Source of the DNA: Streptomyces geranii
GTDB lineage: Bacteria; Actinomycetota; Actinomycetes; Streptomycetales; Streptomycetaceae
Direction of reading: 5' to 3'
Length of the DNA: 64,000 nt
NCBI RefSeq assembly: GCF_002954775.1
Contig: NZ_PJME01000006.1
Span: forward strand, 310,001 to 374,000
Shown: positions 23,918 through 31,575 of the stretch, in pieces
How positions within the stretch are numbered: the stretch's first letter is position 1
How the letters are laid out: the number at the start of each line of letters is the position of its first letter
Notes under the pieces: model-generated
Told to the model about the DNA's origin: nothing
Databases searched by the model: none
Seen by the model: only the letters and a program-made list of their open reading frames with translations
Made by a program: the position numbers and the translations under genes

Positions 23918-26098
23918 TCATCCGGCCGGTGCGCTCCCGTCGTGCCGGGCGGTGAGGTCCAGGTCGTGTCCGGGCGCGCGCAGCCGGTGCGCCTCGGCTA
24001 TCCGGGACGTGTCCATGGCGGGTGCGTCGCCGGTGGGCGGCGCGGGGATGTCCGGTCCGGCGGGCCGCGCGGAGACCCGCTCCATGGACAGCGGCTCCAG
24101 GGGTACGACATCTGGTGCAGCGGTGTGCGAGGGCTCCGCGTAGGTGGCCTCCGGGAACGTGGTCCCCGGGTACGCCGGTTCGGTGTAAGAGGGCTCCGCG
24201 TACGTGGGTTCCGTGTACGAGGGTTCCGTGTACGTCGGTTCCGCGGGCGCCGGTGGCCTGATGGGCGTCGCCGGGCGGGCCTGGTCCCCGTACTGCGCCG
24301 CGTACTCGCGCTCCATCGCCGCGATGGCCGGGTCGGTGTAGCCCGGCTCCAGCTGGCGGGCCTCGGCGAGTCCGATGCCGCGCTGGAAGGCGGCCATGAG
24401 GCCGGGGTCGTGTCCGACGGGTTCGCTCTCCGGACGGGGGGCCGCCGGGCCGCCGCGGAGCTGGGGCACGATGTGTTCCTGGGCGCGGCGGCGCGGCAGT
24501 TGGGGCTTGCCCATGGTGCCGCGCACGGTGCCGGTGCGGGGGCCGGTCGACGCGGCCACGTTCTCCGCGACGGTCCGCCGGTCGCCGGGGCGGATGCCGG
24601 GCATGGCCTCCGCGGGGTTGGGCCGCTCACGGTGACTCCCGCGTACGGGGAGCGGTGCGGGACCCTGGCCATGGGGCGCCGGTGCGGCGGGCCGGGCCGC
24701 CTCCGGGCGCCGGTGCGTCGAACCGCCGTCCGGTGCTGCGGGCGCCGACGGCCGGCCCTCGTGGCCCGCGGCCGAGGGCCGCTGCCGGGGCGGCTCGGCC
24801 ACGCGCCGCATGCCGCCGGTGTCCTGGACGGGGGGCTGGGCCGGTTCCTGGGGCCGGGGCTGCGGGAGGGCCGCTGTCCCGCCCGGTGCCGTGTCCGTGC
24901 CCAGCAGCCCCTGCGGGACGACGAGTACGGCCTGTACGCCGCCGTAGATGTTGCTCTGGAGCCGGACGTGGATGCCGTGACGGCGGGCGAGCTGGGAGAC
25001 CACGAAGAGTCCGATGCGGCCGTCCTGGAGGAGGCTGGCGACGTTGACCTGGTCGGGGTCGGTGAGCAGCGTGTTCATCTTGTGCTGCTCGCCCACGGGC
25101 ATGCCGAGGCCGCGGTCCTCGACCTCGATGGCCAGCCCCGAGGTGACGAGGTTGGCGCGCAGCAGTACCTGGGTGTGCGGGGCGGAGAACACGGTGGCGT
25201 TCTCGACGAGTTCGGCGAGCAGGTGGATGACGTCGGCGACGGCGTGCCCGCGCAGGGTGCCGTCGATCGGGGGCACGAGCTTGACCCGCGAGTACTGCTC
25301 GACCTCGGCGATGGCCGAGCGGAGCACCTCCGTCATGGAGACCGGGTTGCTCCACTGGCGGCGGGAGACGGCGCCGCCGAGCACGGCGAGGTTCTCGGCG
25401 TGGCGCCGGATGCGGGTGGCGAGGTGGTCGACGTGGAAGAGGCCCTTGAGGAGGTCCGGGTCCTCGATCTCGTGTTCCAGCTCGTCGAGGATGGAGATCT
25501 CGCGGTGCACGAGCGACTGGAGGCGCCGGGCGAGGTTGACGAAGACCTCGACCTTCTGTTCGCTGCCCGCCTGGCTGGAGAGCTGCGAGGCCTGGACGAC
25601 GGCGGTCAGGGCGCCGTCGTGGGCCCGGGCGAGGTCGGCGCCGAGGAGTTCGAAGTCGTCGGCGTCGTCCGCGGGCACCCCGCGCGTCCGGCGGGCCGGC
25701 GGTGCGTCGCCGCGCCGCAGCGTCTCGACGAGGGCGCGCAGGTCGGCCTCGCCCCGGGCGCTGGTGCGGCGCAGGGCGCCGAGGCGTTCGTGCACGGATC
25801 TCGCGGTGCGGTCGGCGGCCACCAGGGCGATCACTACGCCCCCGGCGGCGACGACGGCAGCCCCGGCGAGGACGGCGAACAGGGTGAGGGTGGGCCGGAC
25901 CCCGCCGGAGCGGACGAGGAAGAGGAGGGCGGCGCAGGCGCTGAGGGCGACGGCGAGCGGCGGCAGCACGGCGAGCCGCATGAGCTGCGGCCGTATATGG
26001 GTCTCGGGCAGCGAGGGGACGGTACGCGCGACCGGCCGACCGTGCCGTCCGCCCTCACGGCGGTCTGCGCGCGGGGCCGGTGCTCGGAGGTGAGACAT
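23918..26098 (-). CDS. cvnA: Conservon sensor histidine-kinase-like protein (CvnA-like)
   Basis: A membrane protein of about 726 residues. There are two transmembrane segments near residues 41-63 and 70-95, a coiled linker, and an HATPase_c domain with N-box 'ELVENATVFSAP' and G-box 'VEDRGLGM' (roughly 270-400). A long Pro/Ala/Arg-rich disordered tail includes Tyr-Thr-Glu-Pro repeats. A phospho-acceptor His region ('LVHREISILDELEHEIEDPDLLKGLFHVDHLATRIRRHAENL') is present. It heads the conservon operon. The start at 26098 has GAGG upstream; an open-frame extension to 26302 lacks conserved sequence. Confidence 0.9.
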   Translation of the reverse strand: MSHLRAPAPRADRREGGRHGRPVARTVPSLPETHIRPQLMRLAVLPPLAVALSACAALLFLVRSGGVRPTLTLFAVLAGAAVVAAGGVVIALVAADRTARSVHERLGALRRTSARGEADLRALVETLRRGDAPPARRTRGVPADDADDFELLGADLARAHDGALTAVVQASQLSSQAGSEQKVEVFVNLARRLQSLVHREISILDELEHEIEDPDLLKGLFHVDHLATRIRRHAENLAVLGGAVSRRQWSNPVSMTEVLRSAIAEVEQYSRVKLVPPIDGTLRGHAVADVIHLLAELVENATVFSAPHTQVLLRANLVTSGLAIEVEDRGLGMPVGEQHKMNTLLTDPDQVNVASLLQDGRIGLFVVSQLARRHGIHVRLQSNIYGGVQAVLVVPQGLLGTDTAPGGTAALPQPRPQEPAQPPVQDTGGMRRVAEPPRQRPSAAGHEGRPSAPAAPDGGSTHRRPEAARPAAPAPHGQGPAPLPVRGSHRERPNPAEAMPGIRPGDRRTVAENVAASTGPRTGTVRGTMGKPQLPRRRAQEHIVPQLRGGPAAPRPESEPVGHDPGLMAAFQRGIGLAEARQLEPGYTDPAIAAMEREYAAQYGDQARPATPIRPPAPAEPTYTEPSYTEPTYAEPSYTEPAYPGTTFPEATYAEPSHTAAPDVVPLEPLSMERVSARPAGPDIPAPPTGDAPAMDTSRIAEAHRLRAPGHDLDLTARHDGSAPAG
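24126..24246 (-). repeat. In-frame tandem repeats encoding YxEPSYTEP in the kinase tail
   Basis: About eight imperfect 15-base units give the peptide series YTEPSYTEPTYAEPSYTEP and then degenerate copies ending YAEPSHTA. The near-identical codons show recent slippage. The repeats lie in the disordered tail of the CvnA-like protein and could be a spacer or a Tyr-containing interaction tract. Confidence 0.75.
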
Positions 26099-26361
26099 CT
26101 TCGTCCTCGTACTGGTGCGTCGGGACCTGGGGATCGCGCGTCGAGAGCCGAAGAACCAAAGAAACCAGCCCTGTGTCGCCCGACGGCCACTCACAGTAGT
26201 CGGCAACGCAATATGTGCGGTGGGCAGTTGACAAACTCCCCCACGAAGAGTCCCGCTCTGGTATGAGGCCTCGCACGGCAGACCGATAAGCACCTCGGAC
26301 ACACGTTCCCCTGCCCCGGTGAATCGATCAGGGCTGGTCAGAACCGGTCACGAACAGACGA
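26099..26361. other. Upstream region of the conservon operon
   Basis: About 263 bases without a convincing gene. It is relatively AT-rich (for example 26145-26160 and 26200-26240) and should hold the conservon promoter on the minus strand. No clear -35/-10 pair with standard spacing was found. Confidence 0.4.
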
Positions 26362-26396
26362 CGAGGGCCGGGGAGTCAGTTGCTCCCCGGCCCTCG
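26362..26396. terminator. Perfect 14-bp hairpin after the MBL gene
   Basis: CGAGGGCCGGGGAG / CTCCCCGGCCCTCG around a TCAGTTG loop. It lies 46 bases past the stop of the minus-strand MBL hydrolase gene and insulates the conservon promoter. Confidence 0.88.
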
Positions 26397-26442
26397 CCGT
26401 CCGTACTACTGTCCGACTGTCGTCCGTTCTCGCCCCTCGCGG

Positions 26443-27690
26443 TCAGCCCGCGGACACCGCCTTGGCCTCCCCGCTGCCGTCAGCGGCAGACCCCTGAATG
26501 TCACCGGGCGTGTCGGTCCGGGTGTCCTCCACATCAGCCGTACGAGTGACATCGGCCGCGTCGAGCGCCGGCCAGCCGCCCTCCGGGGTCAGGGCCACGC
26601 CCCGCCACCAGGGCTCCGCGGGGACGGTCTCCGCCGTGGGCTCGAAGGGCTCCCCCGGGTGCGGCAGCGCGATCCGCGCGCCTGCGGCCCGGGCGGCCTC
26701 GATCGTGCCCTCGCCGGGGTCCGACCACGCGTGCGCCGCCAGGTTGAAGGTCGCCCAGTGGATCGGCAGCATCACCCCGCCGGGCGTCCCGCCCTGGAGG
26801 TCGAGGTGGGCGCGCATGCCCTCCTCCGGGGTCATGTGGATGTCCGGCCAGAACTCGCTGTAGGCGCCGATCTGGATCATCGTGGCGTCGAACGGGCCGT
26901 GGGCCGCGCCGATGTCCTTGAAGCCCTCGAAGTACCCGGTGTCGCCGCTGTGGTAGACGCGGTGCTCGGCGCCCTCGACGACCCAGGACGCCCACAGGGT
27001 GTGCTGGGTGTTGCGCAGGCCCCGGCCGCAGAAGTGGCGGGCCGGGGTGGCGGTCAGGGTGAGGCCGCCGACCTTCGTCGACTCGTGCCAGTCCAGTTCG
27101 CGCAGCCGGTCGGCGGAGACGCCCCAGCGTTCCAGGTGGGCGCCGACCCCGAGAGGCACCGCGAACAGGGTGTCCGTGCCGGCCAGCTCCTTGATGGTGG
27201 GCATGTCCAGGTGGTCGTAGTGGTCGTGCGAGATGACGACGACGTCGACCGGGCCGAGCGCGGCCAGCGGCAGGGGCACCGGGTGCAGCCGCTTGGGCCC
27301 GGCGAAGGCGAACGGCGAGCAGCGCTCGCCCCAGACGGGGTCGAAGAGCACCCGCTGTCCGTCGATCTCGGCGAGCACGCTGGAGTGGCCCATCCAGGTC
27401 AGCCGCAGCCCGGTGACGGGGGGCTTGGCGAGGTCCGCGAGGGTCGTGGCGTGCACCGGCACCGTGCCGGACGGGGCGCGGCGGACCCGGTCCTCCTTGC
27501 GCAGGGAGGACTTCGCGAACTCGAGCATGGCGCCGTCGGGCCGCGGGGTGCCCGGCGGGTTCTGGAAGATCCCGTTCGCGAAGTGCGGCGATCTGCGGAT
27601 CCGCGCCAGGCGCTCCCCACTCGGGTCCGCGCCGAAGGCCGCGGGCCGCAGGGCGCGCAGCCGCGAGCTCGGAGAGGGGAATCCGGTCAC
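26443..27690 (-). CDS. MBL-fold metallo-hydrolase (UlaG / NAPE-PLD-like)
   Basis: A 415-residue metallo-beta-lactamase-fold protein. The dinuclear metal site is visible: 'VISHDHYDHLD' (HxHxDH), 'ATPARHFCGRGL' (His), 'VYHSGDTGYF' (Asp) and a late His ('MLPIHWATFN'). The order and the 'LTWMGHSSVLAEIDG' strand match the NAPE-PLD/UlaG-like group, which hydrolyses phosphodiester or lactone substrates; the true substrate is unknown. The start is a GTG with GGAGG five bases upstream. No signal peptide. Confidence 0.92.
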   Translation of the reverse strand: MTGFPSPSSRLRALRPAAFGADPSGERLARIRRSPHFANGIFQNPPGTPRPDGAMLEFAKSSLRKEDRVRRAPSGTVPVHATTLADLAKPPVTGLRLTWMGHSSVLAEIDGQRVLFDPVWGERCSPFAFAGPKRLHPVPLPLAALGPVDVVVISHDHYDHLDMPTIKELAGTDTLFAVPLGVGAHLERWGVSADRLRELDWHESTKVGGLTLTATPARHFCGRGLRNTQHTLWASWVVEGAEHRVYHSGDTGYFEGFKDIGAAHGPFDATMIQIGAYSEFWPDIHMTPEEGMRAHLDLQGGTPGGVMLPIHWATFNLAAHAWSDPGEGTIEAARAAGARIALPHPGEPFEPTAETVPAEPWWRGVALTPEGGWPALDAADVTRTADVEDTRTDTPGDIQGSAADGSGEAKAVSAG

Positions 27691-27918
27691 GGTACCTCCA
27701 GGTGGAGTCGGTCAGACATTCCATTATGGGCGCCCCCTGCGACACTCCGGCGTCGTGCGGGTGTCGGCGGGGTCATTCCAAGGAAAGTCCAACGTTCCGG
27801 ACGGCCGATCGATTCCGGGGCGACGGAGAGCGACCGCACGGACACCTGGGGTGCGGGCGACGGACAGGACGCCCGGGAACAAGGGCGCACCGCGGCACAC
27901 AACTGAACGGCGAGTCAG

Positions 27919-27930
27919 TATATTGCCCGC
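27919..27930 (+). promoter_or_regulatory. Leaderless -10 box of the amino-acid dehydrogenase gene
   Basis: TATATT (27919-27924) lies in an otherwise GC-rich region, six bases ahead of the ATG, and no SD is present; transcription is predicted to begin at or next to the start codon. Confidence 0.6.
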
Positions 27931-29121
27931 ATGGCAACCCCTCAGGGCGCTCCCCTGCTCTCCCTCACCTGGACCGACCACGTCACCGGCCGCCAGGGCT
28001 TCCTCGTCGTGGACCGCCTGGTACGGGGCGTCTCCAGCGGCGGTCTGCGGATGCGCCCGGGCTGCACTCTCGACGAGGTCGCCGGACTGGCCCGAGGCAT
28101 GACCATGAAGGAGGCCCTGCACTACAACCCGGAGGGCCGCTACATCCCCCTGGGCGGCGCCAAGGGCGGCGTCGACTGCGACCCCCGGGACCCGGGCTCG
28201 TACGACCTGCTGGTGCGCTACCTGCGCGCGATGCGGCCGTACGTGGAGAGCTTCTGGACCACGGGCGAGGACCTGGGGCTCACCCAGGACCTGGTCGACC
28301 GGGCGGCGGCCGAGGCCGGGCTCGTGTCGTCGATCCAGGCCGTCTACCCGCTGCTGGACGACGAGACGGAGGCCCGCGCGCGGCTCGCCGACGCGTTCGC
28401 GGTCGAGGTGGACGGCATCGGGCTCGACGAACTGGTCGGCGGCTGCGGGGTCGCCGAGTCCGTGCTCGCGGCGCTCGACCGGGCCTCGGTGCCGTACGCC
28501 GGGACCCGGGTCGCCGTCCAGGGGCTCGGCACGATGGGCGGGGCCACGGCGCGCTTCCTCACGCGCGCGGGACTCACGGTGGTGGCCGTCTCCGACATCA
28601 AGGGCACGATCGCCAACCCGGCCGGCCTCGACGTCGAGGCGCTGCTCGCGGCCCGCGACTCGTACGGGACCGTGGACCGCGCGGTGCTGCGCCCCGAGGA
28701 CCGCGAACTGCCGGGCGAGGACTGGCTGTCCGTGGCGGCGGAGGTGCTGGTGCCGGCGGCCGTCTCGTACGCCGTCGACACCGGGAACCAGGAGCGGATC
28801 ACCGCGCGTTGGATCGTCGAGGCCGCCAACATGCCCGTACTCCCGGAGGCCGAGGAGTTGCTCGCCGCGCGCGGGATCGTCGTACTGCCCGATGTGGTCG
28901 TCAACTCCGGGACGAACGCCTGGTGGTGGTGGACGCTGTTCGGGGACATCGGGGCGGACGCGGAGGAGGCGTTCGCGTACACGAGGCGCTCGATGCGGGC
29001 CCTGATCGAGCAGGTGCTCGCGCGCGCGGAGGCCGACGGGACGACCGCGCGGGCGGCGGCGCACGCGATCGTCGAGGACCGGCTGCCGGTGATCGCGGAG
29101 CGGTTCGGGTGGTACCGGTGA
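27931..29121 (+). CDS. Glu/Leu/Phe/Val dehydrogenase family protein
   Basis: A 396-residue amino-acid dehydrogenase that interconverts an L-amino acid and its 2-oxo acid with NAD(P). The dimerisation/catalytic domain has the substrate Lys in 'GMTMKEALHYN' and the catalytic Lys in 'IPLGGAKGGVDCDP'. The Rossmann fold carries 'VAVQGLGTMGGATARFL'. Members of this branch act on valine, leucine or phenylalanine; specificity cannot be settled from sequence. A TetR gene follows 87 bases downstream on the same strand and may regulate it. Confidence 0.92.
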   Translation: MATPQGAPLLSLTWTDHVTGRQGFLVVDRLVRGVSSGGLRMRPGCTLDEVAGLARGMTMKEALHYNPEGRYIPLGGAKGGVDCDPRDPGSYDLLVRYLRAMRPYVESFWTTGEDLGLTQDLVDRAAAEAGLVSSIQAVYPLLDDETEARARLADAFAVEVDGIGLDELVGGCGVAESVLAALDRASVPYAGTRVAVQGLGTMGGATARFLTRAGLTVVAVSDIKGTIANPAGLDVEALLAARDSYGTVDRAVLRPEDRELPGEDWLSVAAEVLVPAAVSYAVDTGNQERITARWIVEAANMPVLPEAEELLAARGIVVLPDVVVNSGTNAWWWWTLFGDIGADAEEAFAYTRRSMRALIEQVLARAEADGTTARAAAHAIVEDRLPVIAERFGWYR

Positions 29122-29208
29122 GGGGTTGAGGGGGTGACTGGGTGGGGATTTGCAGGCATTGACGGACCTGCCCCGACATCGTGGCCGGTGACGGATTACT
29201 GTGGCCGC

Positions 29209-29823
29209 GTGGCAAGGGTGCGGTTGAGCGTGGGCGAGCGGCGCGAGGAGTTGCTGCGGGCCGCCATCGAGCAGATCGAGGTACGGGGCGTGGCGGCGGT
29301 CAGGATCGCCGACGTGGCCGCCGTCCTCGGGGTGAGCAACGCACTGGTGCTGTACCACTTCTCGACCAAGGAGAAGCTGGTCGCCGCCGCGTTCCGGTAC
29401 GCCGCCGAGGCGGACCTCACCCACCTCGCCAAGCTCCTCGGACGCCGCTCCCCGGCGCTACGCCGACTGCGGTCCGCGGTGCGCTGGTACGCGCCGACCG
29501 GTCAGGCCAAGGGCTGGCGGCTGTGGATCGAGGGCTGGGCGGTGTCCCTGCGCGACCCGGCGCTGCGGGAGGTCGCCGGGGACCTGGACCGGCGCTGGAA
29601 GGCCGCGATCACCGAGGTCATCGCGGAGGGTGTCGCCGCCGGCGAGTTCGAGTGCCCCGACCCGACGGGCACGGCGATGCGACTCACCGCGCTGCTGGAC
29701 GGGTTGGCGGTCCAGGTGACGGCGTACGAAGGGGTTTCGCGTGCGCGGGCCGAGCAGTGGGTGGACGCTGCGCTGGCTGGGGAACTGGGGCTTGAGCGGG
29801 CGGCGTTGACGTCCGGTAGGTAG
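29209..29823 (+). CDS. TetR-family transcriptional regulator
   Basis: A 204-residue TetR repressor with an N-terminal HTH ('RREELLRAAIEQIEVRGVAAVRIADVAAVLGVSNALVLYHFSTKEKLVAAAF') and an all-helical ligand domain. The GTG at 29209 is chosen because it starts just before the HTH; an open extension to 29134 begins with non-conserved sequence overlapping the promoter region. It is probably autoregulatory and may control the dehydrogenase upstream. No SD; possibly leaderless. Confidence 0.88.
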   Translation: MARVRLSVGERREELLRAAIEQIEVRGVAAVRIADVAAVLGVSNALVLYHFSTKEKLVAAAFRYAAEADLTHLAKLLGRRSPALRRLRSAVRWYAPTGQAKGWRLWIEGWAVSLRDPALREVAGDLDRRWKAAITEVIAEGVAAGEFECPDPTGTAMRLTALLDGLAVQVTAYEGVSRARAEQWVDAALAGELGLERAALTSGR

Positions 29824-29842
29824 GCCGGTGTGGCCGCCGGAC

Positions 29843-29920
29843 CTGGGGGCTGCCGCCCCCAGACCCCCGCTTCGGCCCTGAAGGGGCCTCGTCCTCAAGC
29901 GCCGGACGGGCTGGATGGTG
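29843..29920. repeat. Dispersed Streptomyces intergenic repeat with terminator hairpin
   Basis: CTGGGGGC-TGCC-GCCCCCAG (29843-29862), then an 'AGACCCCCGCTTCGGCC' segment and a 'CCTCAAGCGCCGGACGGGCTGG' type segment. From memory this arrangement is a very common intergenic repeat in Streptomyces genomes, found at 3' ends of convergent genes, as here (TetR / SGNH). The hairpin should terminate both. Confidence 0.7.
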
Positions 29921-29941
29921 CCGACCGGCGCTCAAAAGTAC

Positions 29942-30760
29942 TCACGCGACCCACTCGATCCGGCTCTTGATGTCGTCCGGCGACAGACTCCCCTTCGCCG
30001 TCACATGATCGCCCGACGACTCCCCCCGCAACCGCCGCCCGATCCACGGCACCAGATACTCCCGCGCCCAGTGGACGTCGTCGCGGCGGATCTCCAAAGT
30101 CCCCCGGGGCGGCAGCACCGGCCAGGGCTGGTCAGGGTCGGCCGGGATCTCCAGGCCGAGGACCTGGCCCGCGCGCAGTGCCACGCGTGTGTGCCCCTCG
30201 GGTGAGAGGTGCAGCCGGTCGCCGTCCCAGGCGCGGCGGTCCTGGATGGTCTTCAGGGACCACAGGTCGAGCACCGGACAGCCGTAGCGGTCGGCGATGG
30301 CCCGGATATGGCCGTTGTACGTCGCGATCTTGCCGCGCATGTGCTTCAGCACCGGGACGTTGCGGGTGTCGAAGCCCGTCGTCACCATCACCTGGCCGAC
30401 CGCCGACGTGAGGTCGACGACCGCCCGCTCGAAGCGTTCGGCGAGTTCGTCCGGGTCGCTGCCGGGCCGGATCACGTCGTTGCCGCCCGCGCAGAAGGAG
30501 ACCAGGTCCGGCGCCTGTTCCCTGGCCTGCGGAAGCTGCTCGGCCACGATCTGGTCGAGCAGCCTCCCGCGTACCGCGAGGTTGGTGTAGTCGAAGTCGC
30601 CCTCCGGGCGCCGGTCCGCGAGCAGTACCGCGAACCGGTCGGCCCAGCCGACGAACGCCCCGTCGGGGCCGGGGTCGCCGACGCCTTCGGTGAAGCTGTC
30701 CCCCACCGCCACGTACGACCCGATCACTGCTCTACTGCCATTCTTCGAATCGTCTGCCAC
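29942..30760 (-). CDS. SGNH/GDSL hydrolase family protein
   Basis: A 272-residue esterase/lipase-fold protein without a signal peptide. Block I 'YVAVGDSFTEGVGD' (nucleophile Ser), block III 'CAGGNDVIRPG' and block V 'WDGDRLHLSPEGH' (Asp and His of the triad) are all present. Substrates in the family include acyl and acetyl esters. Its position beside the rhamnogalacturonan genes might suggest removal of acetyl groups from pectin, but the lack of a signal peptide argues against an extracellular role. It is 89 bases downstream of the DUF6250 gene on the same strand. Confidence 0.92.
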   Translation of the reverse strand: MADDSKNGSRAVIGSYVAVGDSFTEGVGDPGPDGAFVGWADRFAVLLADRRPEGDFDYTNLAVRGRLLDQIVAEQLPQAREQAPDLVSFCAGGNDVIRPGSDPDELAERFERAVVDLTSAVGQVMVTTGFDTRNVPVLKHMRGKIATYNGHIRAIADRYGCPVLDLWSLKTIQDRRAWDGDRLHLSPEGHTRVALRAGQVLGLEIPADPDQPWPVLPPRGTLEIRRDDVHWAREYLVPWIGRRLRGESSGDHVTAKGSLSPDDIKSRIEWVA

Positions 30761-30849
30761 ATCGGTCCATGATTCACCTTCCGATGTGAGCTACGCGACC
30801 GTAGGAAGGGGTTGACTCGCGGTGAGATAAGCCACTCGTCAAGTGTTGG

Positions 30850-31575
30850 TCAACCCGGAATAATGGGAAGACGCAGCTCACGGACGCTGAAGTCGGTGAT
30901 CCGGAAGTGACTCCAGGTCGTCCGGAAGGCGAAGTGCCCACTCGTGTACGGCTCCGGGTCGCTGTAGTCGAAGACGAGCCGCCCGTTGTTCCACCAGCGG
31001 ACCGTCGAACCGGCCGAGACGATCCGCACCCGGTGGGGCTTGTTCGGGACGAGCAGCGGCTCGGTGTAGTCGTAGATCAGCGGGCGTACGCCGGCCTCGC
31101 CGACGTAACGGCGCAGCCTGGTCGTGGTGTTGGTGTTGGCGCCGTAGCCGACGTAGTAGGTCTTGAGGTAGTCGTACTCGGCGAGGGCGCCGCCCCGAGG
31201 GGTGGCGAAGAGGTCGTCCGGGGAGCGGACGTCGAGGGCGTTCCAGAAGTTGTTCAGGTCGGAGACGCGGTCGTTGACCCCGCCCGCCGCGACCGGCATC
31301 GCCGTGTACTCGATGACGTACGGGCCCTGCAGCCGGCGCTTGAACCAGATGGTCGCGCCGCTCGGCACGTCCACCTCCAGCACTCCCCGGGCCGCCGTGA
31401 CGGTGCCGCCGTCCTGGAGTTCGACGGCCCACTGGCCGAGACCGCGCCGGAAGTCGTCGCGCGCTATCAGGCGTCCGTGCCGGCCTGCGTGCGCACTGGC
31501 GCTCGCGGCCGGGGCGAGCGCGGTGATGGCCGCGCCGGCCGCCAGTGCTCCGAAGGCTCTGCGGGTGGTCGTCAC
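30850..31575 (-). CDS. Secreted DUF6250-type protein, partner of rhamnogalacturonan lyase
   Basis: A 241-residue exported protein with a twin-arginine-like signal (TTTRRAFGALAAGAAITALAP, then ASASAHA). The mature part is a beta-sandwich-like domain ('IARDDFRRGLGQWAVELQDGG', 'NNFWNALDVRSPDDLF', 'VRWWNNGRLVFDYSDPEPY'), which I assign from memory to DUF6250, a family seen with pectin-degrading genes. The GTG start at 31575 overlaps the lyase stop codon (GTGA), showing translational coupling. It may be a carbohydrate-binding or lyase-like accessory protein. Confidence 0.8.
   Translation of the reverse strand: MTTTRRAFGALAAGAAITALAPAASASAHAGRHGRLIARDDFRRGLGQWAVELQDGGTVTAARGVLEVDVPSGATIWFKRRLQGPYVIEYTAMPVAAGGVNDRVSDLNNFWNALDVRSPDDLFATPRGGALAEYDYLKTYYVGYGANTNTTTRLRRYVGEAGVRPLIYDYTEPLLVPNKPHRVRIVSAGSTVRWWNNGRLVFDYSDPEPYTSGHFAFRTTWSHFRITDFSVRELRLPIIPG

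Noticed and set aside
24126..24246. CRISPR-like repeats
   Set aside because: The 15-base units are in frame, imperfect and without spacers; they encode a protein repeat in the kinase tail.
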